This document shows, piece by piece, positions 24,314-33,020 of a stretch of 33,048 bases of DNA (position 1 is its first letter; each line of letters begins with the position of its first letter). The stretch is from Burkholderiales bacterium. Its GTDB lineage: Bacteria; Pseudomonadota; Gammaproteobacteria; Burkholderiales; SG8-39. Under the pieces are notes generated by a model. That model did not search any database and was not told where the DNA came from. It was given only the letters and a program-made list of their open reading frames with translations. Position numbers and translations under genes: made by a program. The stretch covers positions 1 through 33,048 of the forward strand of contig JAOAFL010000077.1 of assembly GCA_026416295.1 (NCBI GenBank), read 5' to 3'.

Positions 24314-24826
24314 GTGCGCCGTCGCCTTGCAGTCTCGCTCGCCGCCGCCGCGCTCGCCGCCGCCGCGCTCGCTGCCGCCGCGCCCGCCCGCTCGACCGAG
24401 GAAGCCGACGAGACGCGGCTCTTCGGCGCGGTGCTCGCGCTCGTCGCGCAGTTCGTGCGCGCCGCCGCGGCGCCCGGGCCCGAGGCGGCGCGCCGGCACG
24501 TGGACGAGATCCTTGCCGGCCGCAACAGCGAGGCGAACCGCGCCGCGGGCGAGCTGTTCGCGGAACTCGCGAAGGAGGTGCAGCCCGAACACCGCGGGAC
24601 GCTCGCTGCGATCGCGAAGGACCTTCTTGCGATCGCGCGGCGCGAGCAGGCGCGCGCGCCGGCCGATGTCGCGCGCGAGCGCGCGATCGCTGCGCGCAAG
24701 GAACTGCACGCGATGGGGCTGCGCTACTGGGACGAGCAGCAGTACCGCGAGGCGCTCGCGCGCGGCGACCGTATCGCGGTGGAGCTTTTCGAAGCGGCCG
24801 GGGCGCTCAGGCCCGGCGGGCGCTGA
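24314..24826 (+). CDS. Small exported protein of unknown function
   Basis: The 170-residue protein starts at GTG 24314, with GAGG about nine bases upstream. Its signal peptide is an Ala-rich core (AAAALAAAALAAAA) likely cleaved near APARS. The mature part is charged and mainly helical, with segments such as FAELAKEVQPEHRGTLAAIAKDLL. It has no cysteine and no second membrane segment. I do not recognise a family. It is divergent from argA and converges on rsmE. Codon use matches its neighbours, which supports a real gene. Confidence 0.65.
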   Translation: MRRRLAVSLAAAALAAAALAAAAPARSTEEADETRLFGAVLALVAQFVRAAAAPGPEAARRHVDEILAGRNSEANRAAGELFAELAKEVQPEHRGTLAAIAKDLLAIARREQARAPADVARERAIAARKELHAMGLRYWDEQQYREALARGDRIAVELFEAAGALRPGGR

Positions 24827-24858
24827 GGCGGCGGCCGGCGACGCTTGGCGGTCGGCGT

Positions 24859-25584
24859 CTAGAAATCCCCCGCGAGCGCGTTGAGCGCGGCGAGCGCCGC
24901 AGGCGCCGCGGTCTCGGTGCGAAGCACGCGCGGCCCGAGCCGCACCGCGACGAAGCCGGCGCTTCGAAGGAGCGCCTCTTCCGCTTCGTCGAACCCGCCC
25001 TCCGGACCGCAGGCGATGACGATCTCGCGCTCGCCCGGGCCGAGCGCATCGCGCAGCCGCCGCTCGCCTCGCGGGCTGAGGAGAAGCTTCAGCGACCGCT
25101 CGGGCAGGCGCACGAGGCATTCGGCGAGCGCTGCGGGCGGCTCGATCGGCGGCAGGCGGTTTCTTCCGCACTGCTCGCAGGCGGCGATCGCGATGCGGCG
25201 CCAGTGCGCGAGTTTCGCCTGCGCGCGCGCGGGATCGAGCCGCCCTTGCGTTCGCGCGGAGACGACCGGCCGGATCGCGGCGACACCCAGTTCGACCGCC
25301 TTCTCGATCGTCGCGTCCATGCGCTCGCCCGTCGAAATCGCCTGAACGAGCGTCACCGCGAGCGGCGATTCGCGGTCGATGTTCCGCCGCTCGCCAAGCT
25401 CGACCTCGAGGCCGCGGCGCTCGCGCGCGACGATGCGGGCCGGCACCTCGCCGCCCGCGCCGTCGAAGAGCACGATCGAATCGCCCGGTCGGAGCCTGAG
25501 CGCGCGCACGTGGCGCACGATCTCTGCCGGCAGCCGCAGGCGCTCACCGGAGGCGAGGTCGCCGGCGAAATAGAACCGCGGCAC
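24859..25584 (-). CDS. rsmE: 16S rRNA m3U1498 methyltransferase RsmE
   Basis: The 241-residue SPOUT-family enzyme methylates U1498 of 16S rRNA. It has the N-terminal PUA-like part (MPRFYFAG, EIVRHVRALRLRPGDSIVLFDG). Typical SAM-binding motifs follow: QAISTGERMDATIEKAVELGV, IACGPEGGFDEAEEALL and LGPRVLRTETAAPAAL. The start is GTG 25582-25584, since the conserved PRFYF follows directly; no strong Shine-Dalgarno is seen. It lies 41 bases after the dehydratase gene and is probably the last gene of the sugar-acid transcript. Confidence 0.95.
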   Translation of the reverse strand: MPRFYFAGDLASGERLRLPAEIVRHVRALRLRPGDSIVLFDGAGGEVPARIVARERRGLEVELGERRNIDRESPLAVTLVQAISTGERMDATIEKAVELGVAAIRPVVSARTQGRLDPARAQAKLAHWRRIAIAACEQCGRNRLPPIEPPAALAECLVRLPERSLKLLLSPRGERRLRDALGPGEREIVIACGPEGGFDEAEEALLRSAGFVAVRLGPRVLRTETAAPAALAALNALAGDF

Positions 25585-25625
25585 CGGCAGCGTTTCGGAG
25601 CGCGCGGGGCTTGCGCCGTGGGCGG

Positions 25626-27149
25626 CTAGAGCGTCGCGCCGACCACCCAGGGCGCGAACTCGTCCTCGCCGAAACCGAGAAGCTCGGACTTCGTACGCTT
25701 TCCGGAGGCGGTCTCGAGAATGAGACGGAAGATCCGTTCGCCCGCCTGCGCGACCGTCTCCTCGCCGTCCACGATCGTGCCGCAGTTGACGTCCATGTCC
25801 TCTTCCATGTGCCGGAAGAGCGCGGAGTTGGTCGCGAGCTTGAGCGAGGGCACGGGCTTGCAGCCGAACACCGAGCCGCGGCCGGTGGTGAAGCAGACGA
25901 TGTTCGCGCCGCCCGCGACATGCCCGGTCACCGAGACCGGGTCGTAGCCGGGGGTGTCCATGAAGACGAGCCCCTTGGCGGTCACCGGCTCGGCGTACTC
26001 GTACACCGCGACGAGGTTGGTGGTGCCGCCTTTTGCCGCCGCGCCGAGCGATTTTTCGAGGATCGTGGTGAGCCCGCCGGCCTTGTTGCCCGGCGACGGG
26101 TTGTTGTTCATCTCGGCGCCGTTTCGTCGCGTGTAGTCCTCCCACCAGCGGATCCGGGCGAGGAGCTTTTCGGCGACTTCGCGCGACACCGCCCGGCGCG
26201 TGAGCAGATGCTCGGCGCCGTAGATCTCCGGGGTCTCGGAAAGGATCGCGGTGCCGCCGTGGCGAACGAGCAGATCCGCGGCCGCCCCGAGCGCGGGATT
26301 CGCGCTCACGCCCGAATAGCCGTCCGAGCCGCCGCATTCGAGCCCGAGGACGAGGTGGCTCGCGGGCACCGGCCGCCGCTCGATGCGGTTCGCATCCGGG
26401 AGCAGCTCCTTCACGCGCGCGATGCCCTCGCGCACCGCCTTCGTCGTTCCGCCCTTTTCCTGGATGGTGAACGCGTGAAGCGCCTCGCCTGCCCGCAGGT
26501 TCGAGCGCTCGAGCCAGATCCTCACCTGGTTCGCCTCGCAACCCAGCCCGACGGCGAGCACCGCGTAGAAATTCGGGTGGCGAGCGTAGCCGGTGAGCGT
26601 GCGCCGGAGGATCTCCATGCCTTCGCCTTCGGCGGCCATGCCGCAGCCGGTCTTGTGCGCGAGGGCAACCACGCCGTCCACGTTCGGAAAATCGGCGAGC
26701 TTGTCGCGGAAGTGGTCGGCGATCATGCGCGCGACCGTCGCCGAGCAGTTGACGCTCGTGAGGATGCCGATGTAGTTGCGCGTCGCGACACGGCCGTCCG
26801 CGCGCACGATGCCTTGGAAGGTCGCGGGCGGCGCGACGTAGTCGGTCGGGCGGACATCGGCGCAGAAGGCGTAGTCGCGCTCGAATTCGCCCATGCCGAG
26901 GTTGTGCACGTGGACGTGTTCGCCGGCCCGGATGTCGCGCGTCGCAAAGCCGATGATCTGGCTGTAGCGCCGCACCGGAGAGCCGGCGCGCAGGTCGCGC
27001 ACCGCGACCTTGTGGCCGGCGGGAACGCGCCCGAGGATGCGTACGCCCCCTTCGGCGGCGAGGAGCGTTCCCTCGGGCAGTTCCACGCGGGCGATCACCA
27101 CGTCGTCGGCGGGGTCGAGGCGGATGGTGAGATCTGCGCTCTTCAGCAT
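25626..27149 (-). CDS. Altronate/galactarate dehydratase family protein (UxaA-like)
   Basis: The 507-residue protein fuses an N-terminal SAF domain (about residues 1-90) to the UxaA/GarD dehydratase core (about 105-507). Core motifs include ATRNYIGILTSVNCSATV, HKTGCGM, LGLECGGSDGYSGVSANPALG and NNNPSPGNKAGGLTTILEKS. The family removes water from hexaric or hexonic acids such as D-altronate or D-galactarate, using iron. The exact substrate cannot be read from sequence. It sits 24 bases after the PdxA-like gene, with a GGAGG Shine-Dalgarno, in an operon with a TRAP transporter, so an imported sugar acid is the likely substrate. Confidence 0.92.
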   Translation of the reverse strand: MLKSADLTIRLDPADDVVIARVELPEGTLLAAEGGVRILGRVPAGHKVAVRDLRAGSPVRRYSQIIGFATRDIRAGEHVHVHNLGMGEFERDYAFCADVRPTDYVAPPATFQGIVRADGRVATRNYIGILTSVNCSATVARMIADHFRDKLADFPNVDGVVALAHKTGCGMAAEGEGMEILRRTLTGYARHPNFYAVLAVGLGCEANQVRIWLERSNLRAGEALHAFTIQEKGGTTKAVREGIARVKELLPDANRIERRPVPASHLVLGLECGGSDGYSGVSANPALGAAADLLVRHGGTAILSETPEIYGAEHLLTRRAVSREVAEKLLARIRWWEDYTRRNGAEMNNNPSPGNKAGGLTTILEKSLGAAAKGGTTNLVAVYEYAEPVTAKGLVFMDTPGYDPVSVTGHVAGGANIVCFTTGRGSVFGCKPVPSLKLATNSALFRHMEEDMDVNCGTIVDGEETVAQAGERIFRLILETASGKRTKSELLGFGEDEFAPWVVGATL

Positions 27150-27173
27150 GGCGTCCTCCGGGCGAGGCGGATG

Positions 27174-28163
27174 TTAACGCGCCGAGGCGAGGAGCGCCGC
27201 GACGCGCAGCGCCTCCAGGAGACTCCCCTCGTCGGCGCGTCCGGTGCCCGCGATGTCGAACGCGGTGCCGTGATCGGGCGAAGTGCGGGGAATCGGCAGC
27301 CCTGCGGTGACGTTGACGCCCGATTCCATGCCGAGTGCCTTCACCGGCCCGTGCCCCTGGTCGTGGTACATCGCGACCACGAGGTCGTAGTCGCCGCGCG
27401 CGGCGAGATAGAACAGGCTGTCGGCCGGAAGCGGCCCCTCCACCTGCCAGCCGCGCGCGCGTGCGGCGGCGACCGCCGGCGCGACCTTCGTTTCCTCCTC
27501 GCCGCGGCCGAAGAGGCCGCCCTCGCCCGCGTGCGGGTTGATACCGCAGACGCCGATCCGCGGCTCGCGGCCGAGGAGCCGCAGCGCGAGGTCGCGCCCG
27601 CGGGCGATCGTGCGCTCGACGAGCGGCGCGTCGATGCGCGCGATCGCGTCGACGAGCCCCATGTGCGCGGTGACGTGGACGACGCGCAGCGAAGGCGACA
27701 CGAGCGCAAGCGACACCTCCGGCGTTCCGGTGAGTTCGGCAAGGAGTTCGGTATGGCCCGGATAGCGGTGGCCGGCCGCGTTCAACGCCTCCTTGCTGAT
27801 CGGCGCGGTGCACACGGCATCGAGCGCGCCCTCGCGCGCAAGCCGCACCGCGCGCTCGATGAAGCGGTACGCCGCCTCGCCCGCCGCCGCCGACACCTTG
27901 CCGCGCGCGAGATCGGCGGGAACGAGCGCGAGGTCCACGACGTCCACCGCGCCGCGCGCGAAAGCGGCTTCACGCGGGTGCGCGATCGGGCGCACCGCGA
28001 GCGGCGAGCCGAGGAGTGCGCCGGTCGCCTCGAGCCAGCGCGCATCGCCCACGACGAGCGGGCGGCAGAAGCCGTGTACGTCGGGATGCGCGAGCGCCTT
28101 CAATATCACCTCCGGCCCGACGCCGGCCGGATCGCCCATCGTGATCCCGACGCGCGGACGCAT
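27174..28163 (-). CDS. PdxA-family dehydrogenase, probably PdxA2-type sugar-acid enzyme
   Basis: The 329-residue protein has the PdxA motifs: GITMGDPAGVGPEV at the N-terminus, a metal-binding His in GHTELLAELTGT, another in VTAHMGL, and MYHDQGHGPVKALG near the C-terminus. PdxA oxidises 4-phosphohydroxy-threonine in vitamin B6 synthesis. PdxA2 relatives act on 4-phospho-D-threonate or 4-phospho-D-erythronate in catabolism. Placement between dctM and the altronate-type dehydratase favours the catabolic role. The DUF1537-type kinase that usually supplies the phosphorylated substrate is not in the window. A housekeeping PdxA cannot be excluded. Confidence 0.9.
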   Translation of the reverse strand: MRPRVGITMGDPAGVGPEVILKALAHPDVHGFCRPLVVGDARWLEATGALLGSPLAVRPIAHPREAAFARGAVDVVDLALVPADLARGKVSAAAGEAAYRFIERAVRLAREGALDAVCTAPISKEALNAAGHRYPGHTELLAELTGTPEVSLALVSPSLRVVHVTAHMGLVDAIARIDAPLVERTIARGRDLALRLLGREPRIGVCGINPHAGEGGLFGRGEEETKVAPAVAAARARGWQVEGPLPADSLFYLAARGDYDLVVAMYHDQGHGPVKALGMESGVNVTAGLPIPRTSPDHGTAFDIAGTGRADEGSLLEALRVAALLASAR

Positions 28164-28209
28164 CAGCGCGAGCCGCGAGGCTGCAGGATCGCGCCGGCCG
28201 CGCCCCGCC

Positions 28210-29613
28210 TCAGAAGAACTGGCGCGGAAGCCACAGGACGACCTCCGGCACGAAGGTGCAGAGCGCGAGCATCGCGAGAAGCGGAACGAGCCAGGGCAGG
28301 ATCGCGATCGTCGTGCGCTCGAAGGAGAGCTTCGCGACGCGCGACAGCACGAAGAGCACCGTGCCCATCGGCGGATGCAGCAGCCCGATCATCAGGTTGA
28401 GCACCATCACCACGCCGAAGTGCACCATGTCCACGCCGAGTTTCGCGCACACCGGCGCAAGGATCGGAACGAGCAGCGTGATCGCCGCGACCGGCTCGAG
28501 AAAACAGCCGACGAAGAGCATGAGCAGGTTCGCAAGGAGCAGGAACATCGCCGGGTCGTGGGTGAACGAGAGCACCCATTCAGCGACCGCGTCGGTGACG
28601 CGCGTCACCGTGAGCAGCCAGCCGAAGATCGAGGCGGCGGCGACGATGAAGAGCACCGCGGCGGTGGTCTCGATCGTGTCCATCGTCAGCTTGACGAGGC
28701 GCCGCCAGTCGAGCGTGCGGTACCACACGAGGCCGAGAAAGAGCGCCCAGACCGAAGCGGCGATCGCGCCTTCGGTCGGCGTGAACACGCCCATCGTCAT
28801 GCCGCCGACGAGGATCACCGGGGTGAGGAGCGCCATCCCCGCGGAAACCCCGAACAGCCGGTCGAGAACCAGAAGCAGCGCGAACACCGCGATCACCGCC
28901 CAGCCGCCCGGAAGGCCGAGCCGGTAGAGCGCCCAGGCGGCGAGCGGCACGCAGGCGACGGTGGCGACTTCCAGCGACGCCTTGGCGAGGCGCGCGCCCG
29001 AGAACGGCACGTCGCGCCCGTAGCCGCGCCGGTGCGCGAACCAGGCGACCGTGATCATCATCGCCGCGCCCATGAGGACCCCGGGGATCACCCCGGCGAG
29101 GAAAAGCTGGCCGATCGAGACGCCGGCCATCATGCCGTAGATCACGAAGGGGAGCGACGGCGGAATGATCGGCCCGACGGTCGCGGAGGCGGCGGTGACG
29201 CCGACCGCGAACTCGGTCGGGTAGCCGTGGTCCTTCATCGCCTTGATCTCGATCGTGCCGAGGCCCGCCGCATCCGCGATCGCGGTGCCCGACATGCCGG
29301 CGAAGACCATGGAGCCCACCACGTTCACCTGCGCGAGCCCGCCCTTCATCCAGCCGACCAGCGCGAGCGCGAAGTTGTAAATGCGGTTGGTGATGCCTGC
29401 CGAGTTCATCAGGTTGCCGGCCCAGATGAAGAACGGCACGGCAAGGAGCGGAAACGAGTCCACGCCGCCGTACATCCGGTGGATGACGACGAAGTCCGGG
29501 ACGTTGCCCGAGACGATCACGTAGATGAGCGCGGCGCCCGCCATCGCGATCGCGACCGGCACGCCCCCCGCCATCAGGGCGAGGAAGGACGCCATCAGGC
29601 CGCCGCCGGTCAC
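28210..29613 (-). CDS. dctM: TRAP transporter large permease DctM
   Basis: The 467-residue membrane protein has about 12 hydrophobic helices and family motifs such as PLLAVPFFIWAGNLMNSAGIT, GMSGTAIADAAGLGTIEIKAM and ATVGPIIPPSLPFVIYG. It forms the sodium-driven channel of the TRAP uptake system with DctQ and DctP. The start GTG 29611-29613 overlaps the dctQ stop as GTGA, a normal arrangement for these genes. Confidence 0.96.
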   Translation of the reverse strand: MTGGGLMASFLALMAGGVPVAIAMAGAALIYVIVSGNVPDFVVIHRMYGGVDSFPLLAVPFFIWAGNLMNSAGITNRIYNFALALVGWMKGGLAQVNVVGSMVFAGMSGTAIADAAGLGTIEIKAMKDHGYPTEFAVGVTAASATVGPIIPPSLPFVIYGMMAGVSIGQLFLAGVIPGVLMGAAMMITVAWFAHRRGYGRDVPFSGARLAKASLEVATVACVPLAAWALYRLGLPGGWAVIAVFALLLVLDRLFGVSAGMALLTPVILVGGMTMGVFTPTEGAIAASVWALFLGLVWYRTLDWRRLVKLTMDTIETTAAVLFIVAAASIFGWLLTVTRVTDAVAEWVLSFTHDPAMFLLLANLLMLFVGCFLEPVAAITLLVPILAPVCAKLGVDMVHFGVVMVLNLMIGLLHPPMGTVLFVLSRVAKLSFERTTIAILPWLVPLLAMLALCTFVPEVVLWLPRQFF

Positions 29614-30185
29614 CGCGCCTCGCCCTCCGCCTCGGGCCGCTCGAGCACGCTGTAACCCTGTCGCCAGTGCCGCCAGGCGACCTGGAGCGATCGCAGGAAC
29701 ATCACACCGAAGCCGAACATCATCGCGCCGAACACGAGCCCCATCGGCAGGTCCACGATCGCCATGCGCGAGCGGCCGATGCGCTCGATGAGCAGCCAGC
29801 AGAGCCAGGTCGCGTAGCCGAGGAAGGCGCAGCGAAACAGATCCACCGCGGTGCTGAGCGCCCGCCCCATCGGCCGCGGCATCAGCCGGTAGAAGAAGTC
29901 CACCTGGATGTGGTTGTTCTTGCGCACCGACATCGCCGCGCCGACGAAGACGAGCGCGACCAGAAAGTAGCGCGCGATCTCCTCGGTCCAGCCCGCCGGG
30001 TCGCCGAGCACGTAGCGGGTGAACACCTGGTAGAAGACGACGCCCGCGAGCACCCAGAAAAGGGCGAACGACACCCAGTCCTCCCAGGCGTACGCCGAGA
30101 GGTCCACCGGCTCGTCGGTGACGTGGAAACCCGCCTCGTCGAGCACCTCGTGCGCGACGCGGGGGTTCTGCCCGCGGGCGTCCAT
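29610..30185 (-). CDS. dctQ: TRAP transporter small permease DctQ
   Basis: The 191-residue protein has four membrane helices, after a cytoplasmic N-terminus of about 35 residues that is longer than usual. The family motif TRYVLGDPAGWTEEIARYFLV and KNNHIQVDFFYRLMP are clear. ATG 30183-30185 is chosen because it follows the dctP stop by 16 bases; a longer frame runs into dctP and reads low-complexity. It works with DctM and DctP. Confidence 0.93.
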   Translation of the reverse strand: MDARGQNPRVAHEVLDEAGFHVTDEPVDLSAYAWEDWVSFALFWVLAGVVFYQVFTRYVLGDPAGWTEEIARYFLVALVFVGAAMSVRKNNHIQVDFFYRLMPRPMGRALSTAVDLFRCAFLGYATWLCWLLIERIGRSRMAIVDLPMGLVFGAMMFGFGVMFLRSLQVAWRHWRQGYSVLERPEAEGEAR

Positions 30186-30201
30186 GCCCGGCGCGCGGCC
30201 G

Positions 30202-31194
30202 CTACTTGATCGCCTGCAGCCGGTCGTAGATCTCCTTCGGCCACGGAAGCGGGCCGCCATCCGGCAGCCGGCCCTGCGCGTAGAACTTCTGCACCGCCTC
30301 GATGAACGGCCGGCGATCCACCTGCACGACCGTCTTGCCGCGCCGGGCGAAGTCGGTCGCAAGGCGCTTCTCGATCTCGATGATCTCGGCGGTCGCGCGC
30401 GCCGCGGCCTCCTCGAACACCGACTGGAAGGTCTTGCGGTCGGCCTCCGAAAGCCTGTTCCACAGCGGCCCGCCGATGATGGTGAGGAGCGCATCGGTGA
30501 TGTGCGCCGTCAGGTTGATGTGCGACTGCACCTCGTAGAACTTCTTCGCCTCGATCGTGGGCAGCGGGTTCTCCTGCGCTTCCACCGTCTTGTTCTGCAG
30601 CGCCAGGTACACCTCGGCGAACGCGATCGGCGTGGGGTTCGCGCCGACGGCGCGCGGGAAAAGCGTGTAGAGCGGCGCATCCGGCACGCGGATCTTCAGT
30701 CCCTTCATGTCCTCGGGCTTGTGGATCGCCTTGTTCGCCGTCGTCTGGCGGTTGCCGTAGTAGGTGATCGCGACCACGGTGTTTCCGCCCGAGGCCTTCT
30801 GGTAGCCGGCGGCGAGCTCGGCAAAGAGCGGGCTCTTCGCGAACTTCTGCCAGTGATCGAAGTCGCGGAACATGAAGGGTGCCCCGCCGATCGAGATCGG
30901 CCCGTAGGTGCGGCCGGCGAAGAGCTGGCCGGTGTAGATGATGTCCACCGTGCCGAGCGCAAGCCCCTGGTTGATCTGCGTTTCGTTGCCGAGCGAGGAC
31001 GCGGGAAACACGTCCATCGCATAGCGGCCGCCGGTGCGCTTGGCGATCTCGCCGGCGGCCCAGACGGCGACCGTGTGGTAGGGCTCGCTCGTCTCGTAAA
31101 CGTGCGCGAACTTGAGCTTCTGCTGCGCGATGCCGGGGCCGGCGGCGAATGCGGCTGCGACACCGAGGGCTGCTGCGATGCGACGTACCGTCAT
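30202..31194 (-). CDS. dctP: TRAP transporter substrate-binding protein DctP
   Basis: The 330-residue periplasmic binding protein has a signal peptide (AAALGVAAAFAAGPGIAQQ). The DctP fold shows LKFAHVYETSEPYHT, GLKIRVPDAPLYTLFPRAVGANPTPI, and AEVYLALQNKTVEAQENPLPTI. The conserved Arg in KIRVP usually binds the carboxylate of organic acids. The ATG at 31192-31194 is preferred over an earlier one because AAGGAGGAG lies just upstream of it. Ligand identity cannot be read directly. The adjacent dehydratases point to a sugar acid. Confidence 0.95.
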   Translation of the reverse strand: MTVRRIAAALGVAAAFAAGPGIAQQKLKFAHVYETSEPYHTVAVWAAGEIAKRTGGRYAMDVFPASSLGNETQINQGLALGTVDIIYTGQLFAGRTYGPISIGGAPFMFRDFDHWQKFAKSPLFAELAAGYQKASGGNTVVAITYYGNRQTTANKAIHKPEDMKGLKIRVPDAPLYTLFPRAVGANPTPIAFAEVYLALQNKTVEAQENPLPTIEAKKFYEVQSHINLTAHITDALLTIIGGPLWNRLSEADRKTFQSVFEEAAARATAEIIEIEKRLATDFARRGKTVVQVDRRPFIEAVQKFYAQGRLPDGGPLPWPKEIYDRLQAIK

Positions 31195-31220
31195 GGCTAC
31201 TCCTCCTTGAGGGACGCGGG

Positions 31221-32948
31221 TCAATGATTGTCGCGGGGCACGAACGCCCCGGATTTCCCGACGAGGAAGTCGAGGTCGGCCCCCTCGTCGGCCTGAAGCA
31301 CGTGATCGTAATAGAGCTTCCAGTAGCCGCGCTCAAGCGGCGGCGCAGGCGGCTGCCACGCTTTGCGGCGCCGCTCGAGCTCCTCTGCGGGCACGAGCAG
31401 CTCGAGCCGCCGGGCTTCGACATCCAGCTCGATCGGGTCGCCGTCTCGCACGAGCGCGAGCGGCCCGCCGGCGGCCGCTTCCGGCGCGACATGCAGGACG
31501 ACCGTGCCGTAGGCGGTGCCGCTCATGCGCGCATCCGAGATGCGCACCATGTCGGTCACGCCTTTTTTCAGAAGCTTGCGCGGAAGCGGCATGTTGCCGA
31601 CCTCGGCCATGCCGGGGTAGCCCTTCGGGCCGCAGTTCTTGAGCACCATCACCGAGCGCTCGTCCACCGCGAGCCGCGGATCGTCGATGCGCCGGTGCAG
31701 GTCCTCGATGTTCTCGAACACCACCGCCCGGCCGCGGTGCTTCATGAGCTGCGGGCTCGCGGCCGACGGCTTGATGATCGCGCCGCGCGGGCAGAGGTTG
31801 CCGCGCAGCACCGCGATCCCGGCGTTCTTCTTGAACGGTTTCGCCCAGGGGTGGATCACGTCCCGGTTCCAGCAGGGCGCGTCCTTCACGTTCTCCCAGA
31901 TCGTCCTGCCGTTCACCGTGAGCGCGTCGCGGTGCAGTTTCCCCGCCTCGCCCAGTTCGCGCAGCACCGCGGGCAAACCGCCCGCGTAGCAGAAGTCCTC
32001 CATCAGGTACCTGCCCGAGGGCATGAGGTTGACGAGGGTATGGACGCCCCGCCCCAGCCGGTCCCAGTCTTCGAGCGAGAGCGCGACGCCGACGCGGCGC
32101 GCGATCGCGATCAGGTGGATGACGGCGTTCGTCGAGCCGCCGATCGCGGCGCAGGTGCGGATCGCGTTCTCGAACGCCTCCCGGGTGAGGATCCGGGACA
32201 TCGTCGTGCCTTCGCGCACCAGTTCGACGATGCGGCGGCCGGCGGCGCGCGCAAGGAGGTTGCGCCGCGCATCCACCGCCGGATAGGCGGCATTGCCGGG
32301 CAGGCCGATGCCGAGCGCTTCGACCATCGAGGCCATGGTGGAGGCGGTGCCCATCGTCATGCAGTGTCCGTGCGAGCGGTGCATGCAGCTTTCCGCCTCG
32401 TGGAACTCTGCCTCGCTGATGCGGCCCGCGCGCAGGTCCTCCGACAGCGACCACACGTGGGTACCGGAGCCGATGCGTTCGCCCTTGTACCAGCCCGACA
32501 GCATTGGCCCGCCAGAGACGCCAATCGTGGGCAGGTCCACGCTCGCCGCCCCCATCAGCAGCGCCGGCGTGGTCTTGTCGCAGCCCATCAGCAGCACCAC
32601 GCCGTCGATCGGATTGCCGCGGATCGACTCCTCGACGTCCATGCTCGCCAGGTTGCGGTACAGCATGGCGGTGGGCCGCAGCAGCGTCTCGCCGAGCGAC
32701 ATGACCGGAAACTCGAGCGGAAAGCCGCCGGCCTCCCACACGCCCGCTTTCACGTGCTCGGCCAGCGTGCGGAAATGCGAGTTACACGGCGTCAGCTCGG
32801 AGTAGGTGTTGCAGATGCCGATGACGGGACGGCCGTCGAACTGATCGTGCGGCACGCCGCGGTTCTTCACCCACGAGCGGTAGATGAACCCCATCTTGCC
32901 GCCGCGCCCGAACCACGCCGAGCTGCGGCGCGGTCTGCGCCCTGCCAT
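31221..32948 (-). CDS. IlvD/Edd-family sugar-acid dehydratase (L-arabonate/D-xylonate type)
   Basis: The 575-residue enzyme is of the IlvD/Edd family. The iron-sulfur cysteines are C55, C123 (in MGCDKTTPA) and C196, and the catalytic serine is S476 in DARMSGTAYGT. Their spacing (68, 73, 280) equals that in the structurally known Rhizobium L-arabinonate dehydratase (C59, C127, C200, S480). It therefore probably dehydrates a pentonic or related sugar acid rather than serving branched-chain amino-acid synthesis. It is the first gene of the TRAP operon, with AAGGAGG at 32961-32967. ATG 32948 is preferred over one at 33008, which would run through the operator. Confidence 0.92.
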   Translation of the reverse strand: MAGRRPRRSSAWFGRGGKMGFIYRSWVKNRGVPHDQFDGRPVIGICNTYSELTPCNSHFRTLAEHVKAGVWEAGGFPLEFPVMSLGETLLRPTAMLYRNLASMDVEESIRGNPIDGVVLLMGCDKTTPALLMGAASVDLPTIGVSGGPMLSGWYKGERIGSGTHVWSLSEDLRAGRISEAEFHEAESCMHRSHGHCMTMGTASTMASMVEALGIGLPGNAAYPAVDARRNLLARAAGRRIVELVREGTTMSRILTREAFENAIRTCAAIGGSTNAVIHLIAIARRVGVALSLEDWDRLGRGVHTLVNLMPSGRYLMEDFCYAGGLPAVLRELGEAGKLHRDALTVNGRTIWENVKDAPCWNRDVIHPWAKPFKKNAGIAVLRGNLCPRGAIIKPSAASPQLMKHRGRAVVFENIEDLHRRIDDPRLAVDERSVMVLKNCGPKGYPGMAEVGNMPLPRKLLKKGVTDMVRISDARMSGTAYGTVVLHVAPEAAAGGPLALVRDGDPIELDVEARRLELLVPAEELERRRKAWQPPAPPLERGYWKLYYDHVLQADEGADLDFLVGKSGAFVPRDNH

Positions 32949-32978
32949 CGCTGTGCGTCTCCTCCTTGCGAGGCGCGC

Positions 32979-33008
32979 AGCGTACGCGGCGCCGGTGCCG
33001 TTGGTCAA
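32979..33008 (-). promoter_or_regulatory. Candidate promoter of the sugar-acid operon
   Basis: On the minus strand, TTGACC (33003-33008) is followed after 18 bases by TACGCT (32979-32984), a weak -10. Transcription would begin near 32972. The -35 partly overlaps a set of TTGGTC/GACCA half-sites, a layout suited to repression. Confidence 0.35.
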
Positions 33009-33009
33009 G

Positions 33010-33020
33010 TGGTCAGACCA
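33010..33020. promoter_or_regulatory. Palindromic operator of GntR/FadR type
   Basis: TGGTCAGACCA is a perfect inverted repeat around one central base. It matches the TGGTnnnACCA core bound by FadR-subfamily GntR regulators (FadR, LldR, PdhR, UxuR). A further outer pair, TTGGTC and GACCAA, spans 33001-33021. It lies 62 bases upstream of the dehydratase ATG and next to the candidate -35. The regulator gene is not in the window; it may lie beyond the right edge. Confidence 0.5.

Noticed and set aside
25611-28400. Plus-strand open frame of 929 codons opposite rsmE, the UxaA-like gene and pdxA
   Set aside because: It is antisense to three well-supported enzymes, has no family motif, and spans their intergenic gaps by chance because stop codons are rare at this GC content.
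27793-29655. Plus-strand frame with many His, Asp, Glu and Arg repeats
   Set aside because: It is the antisense of the TRAP permease gene; the repetitive charged look comes from complementing hydrophobic membrane codons.
31221-32948. Dihydroxy-acid dehydratase IlvD of branched-chain amino-acid synthesis
   Set aside because: The GCDKTTPA motif, cysteine spacing and TRAP-operon context fit the sugar-acid dehydratase branch of the family better.
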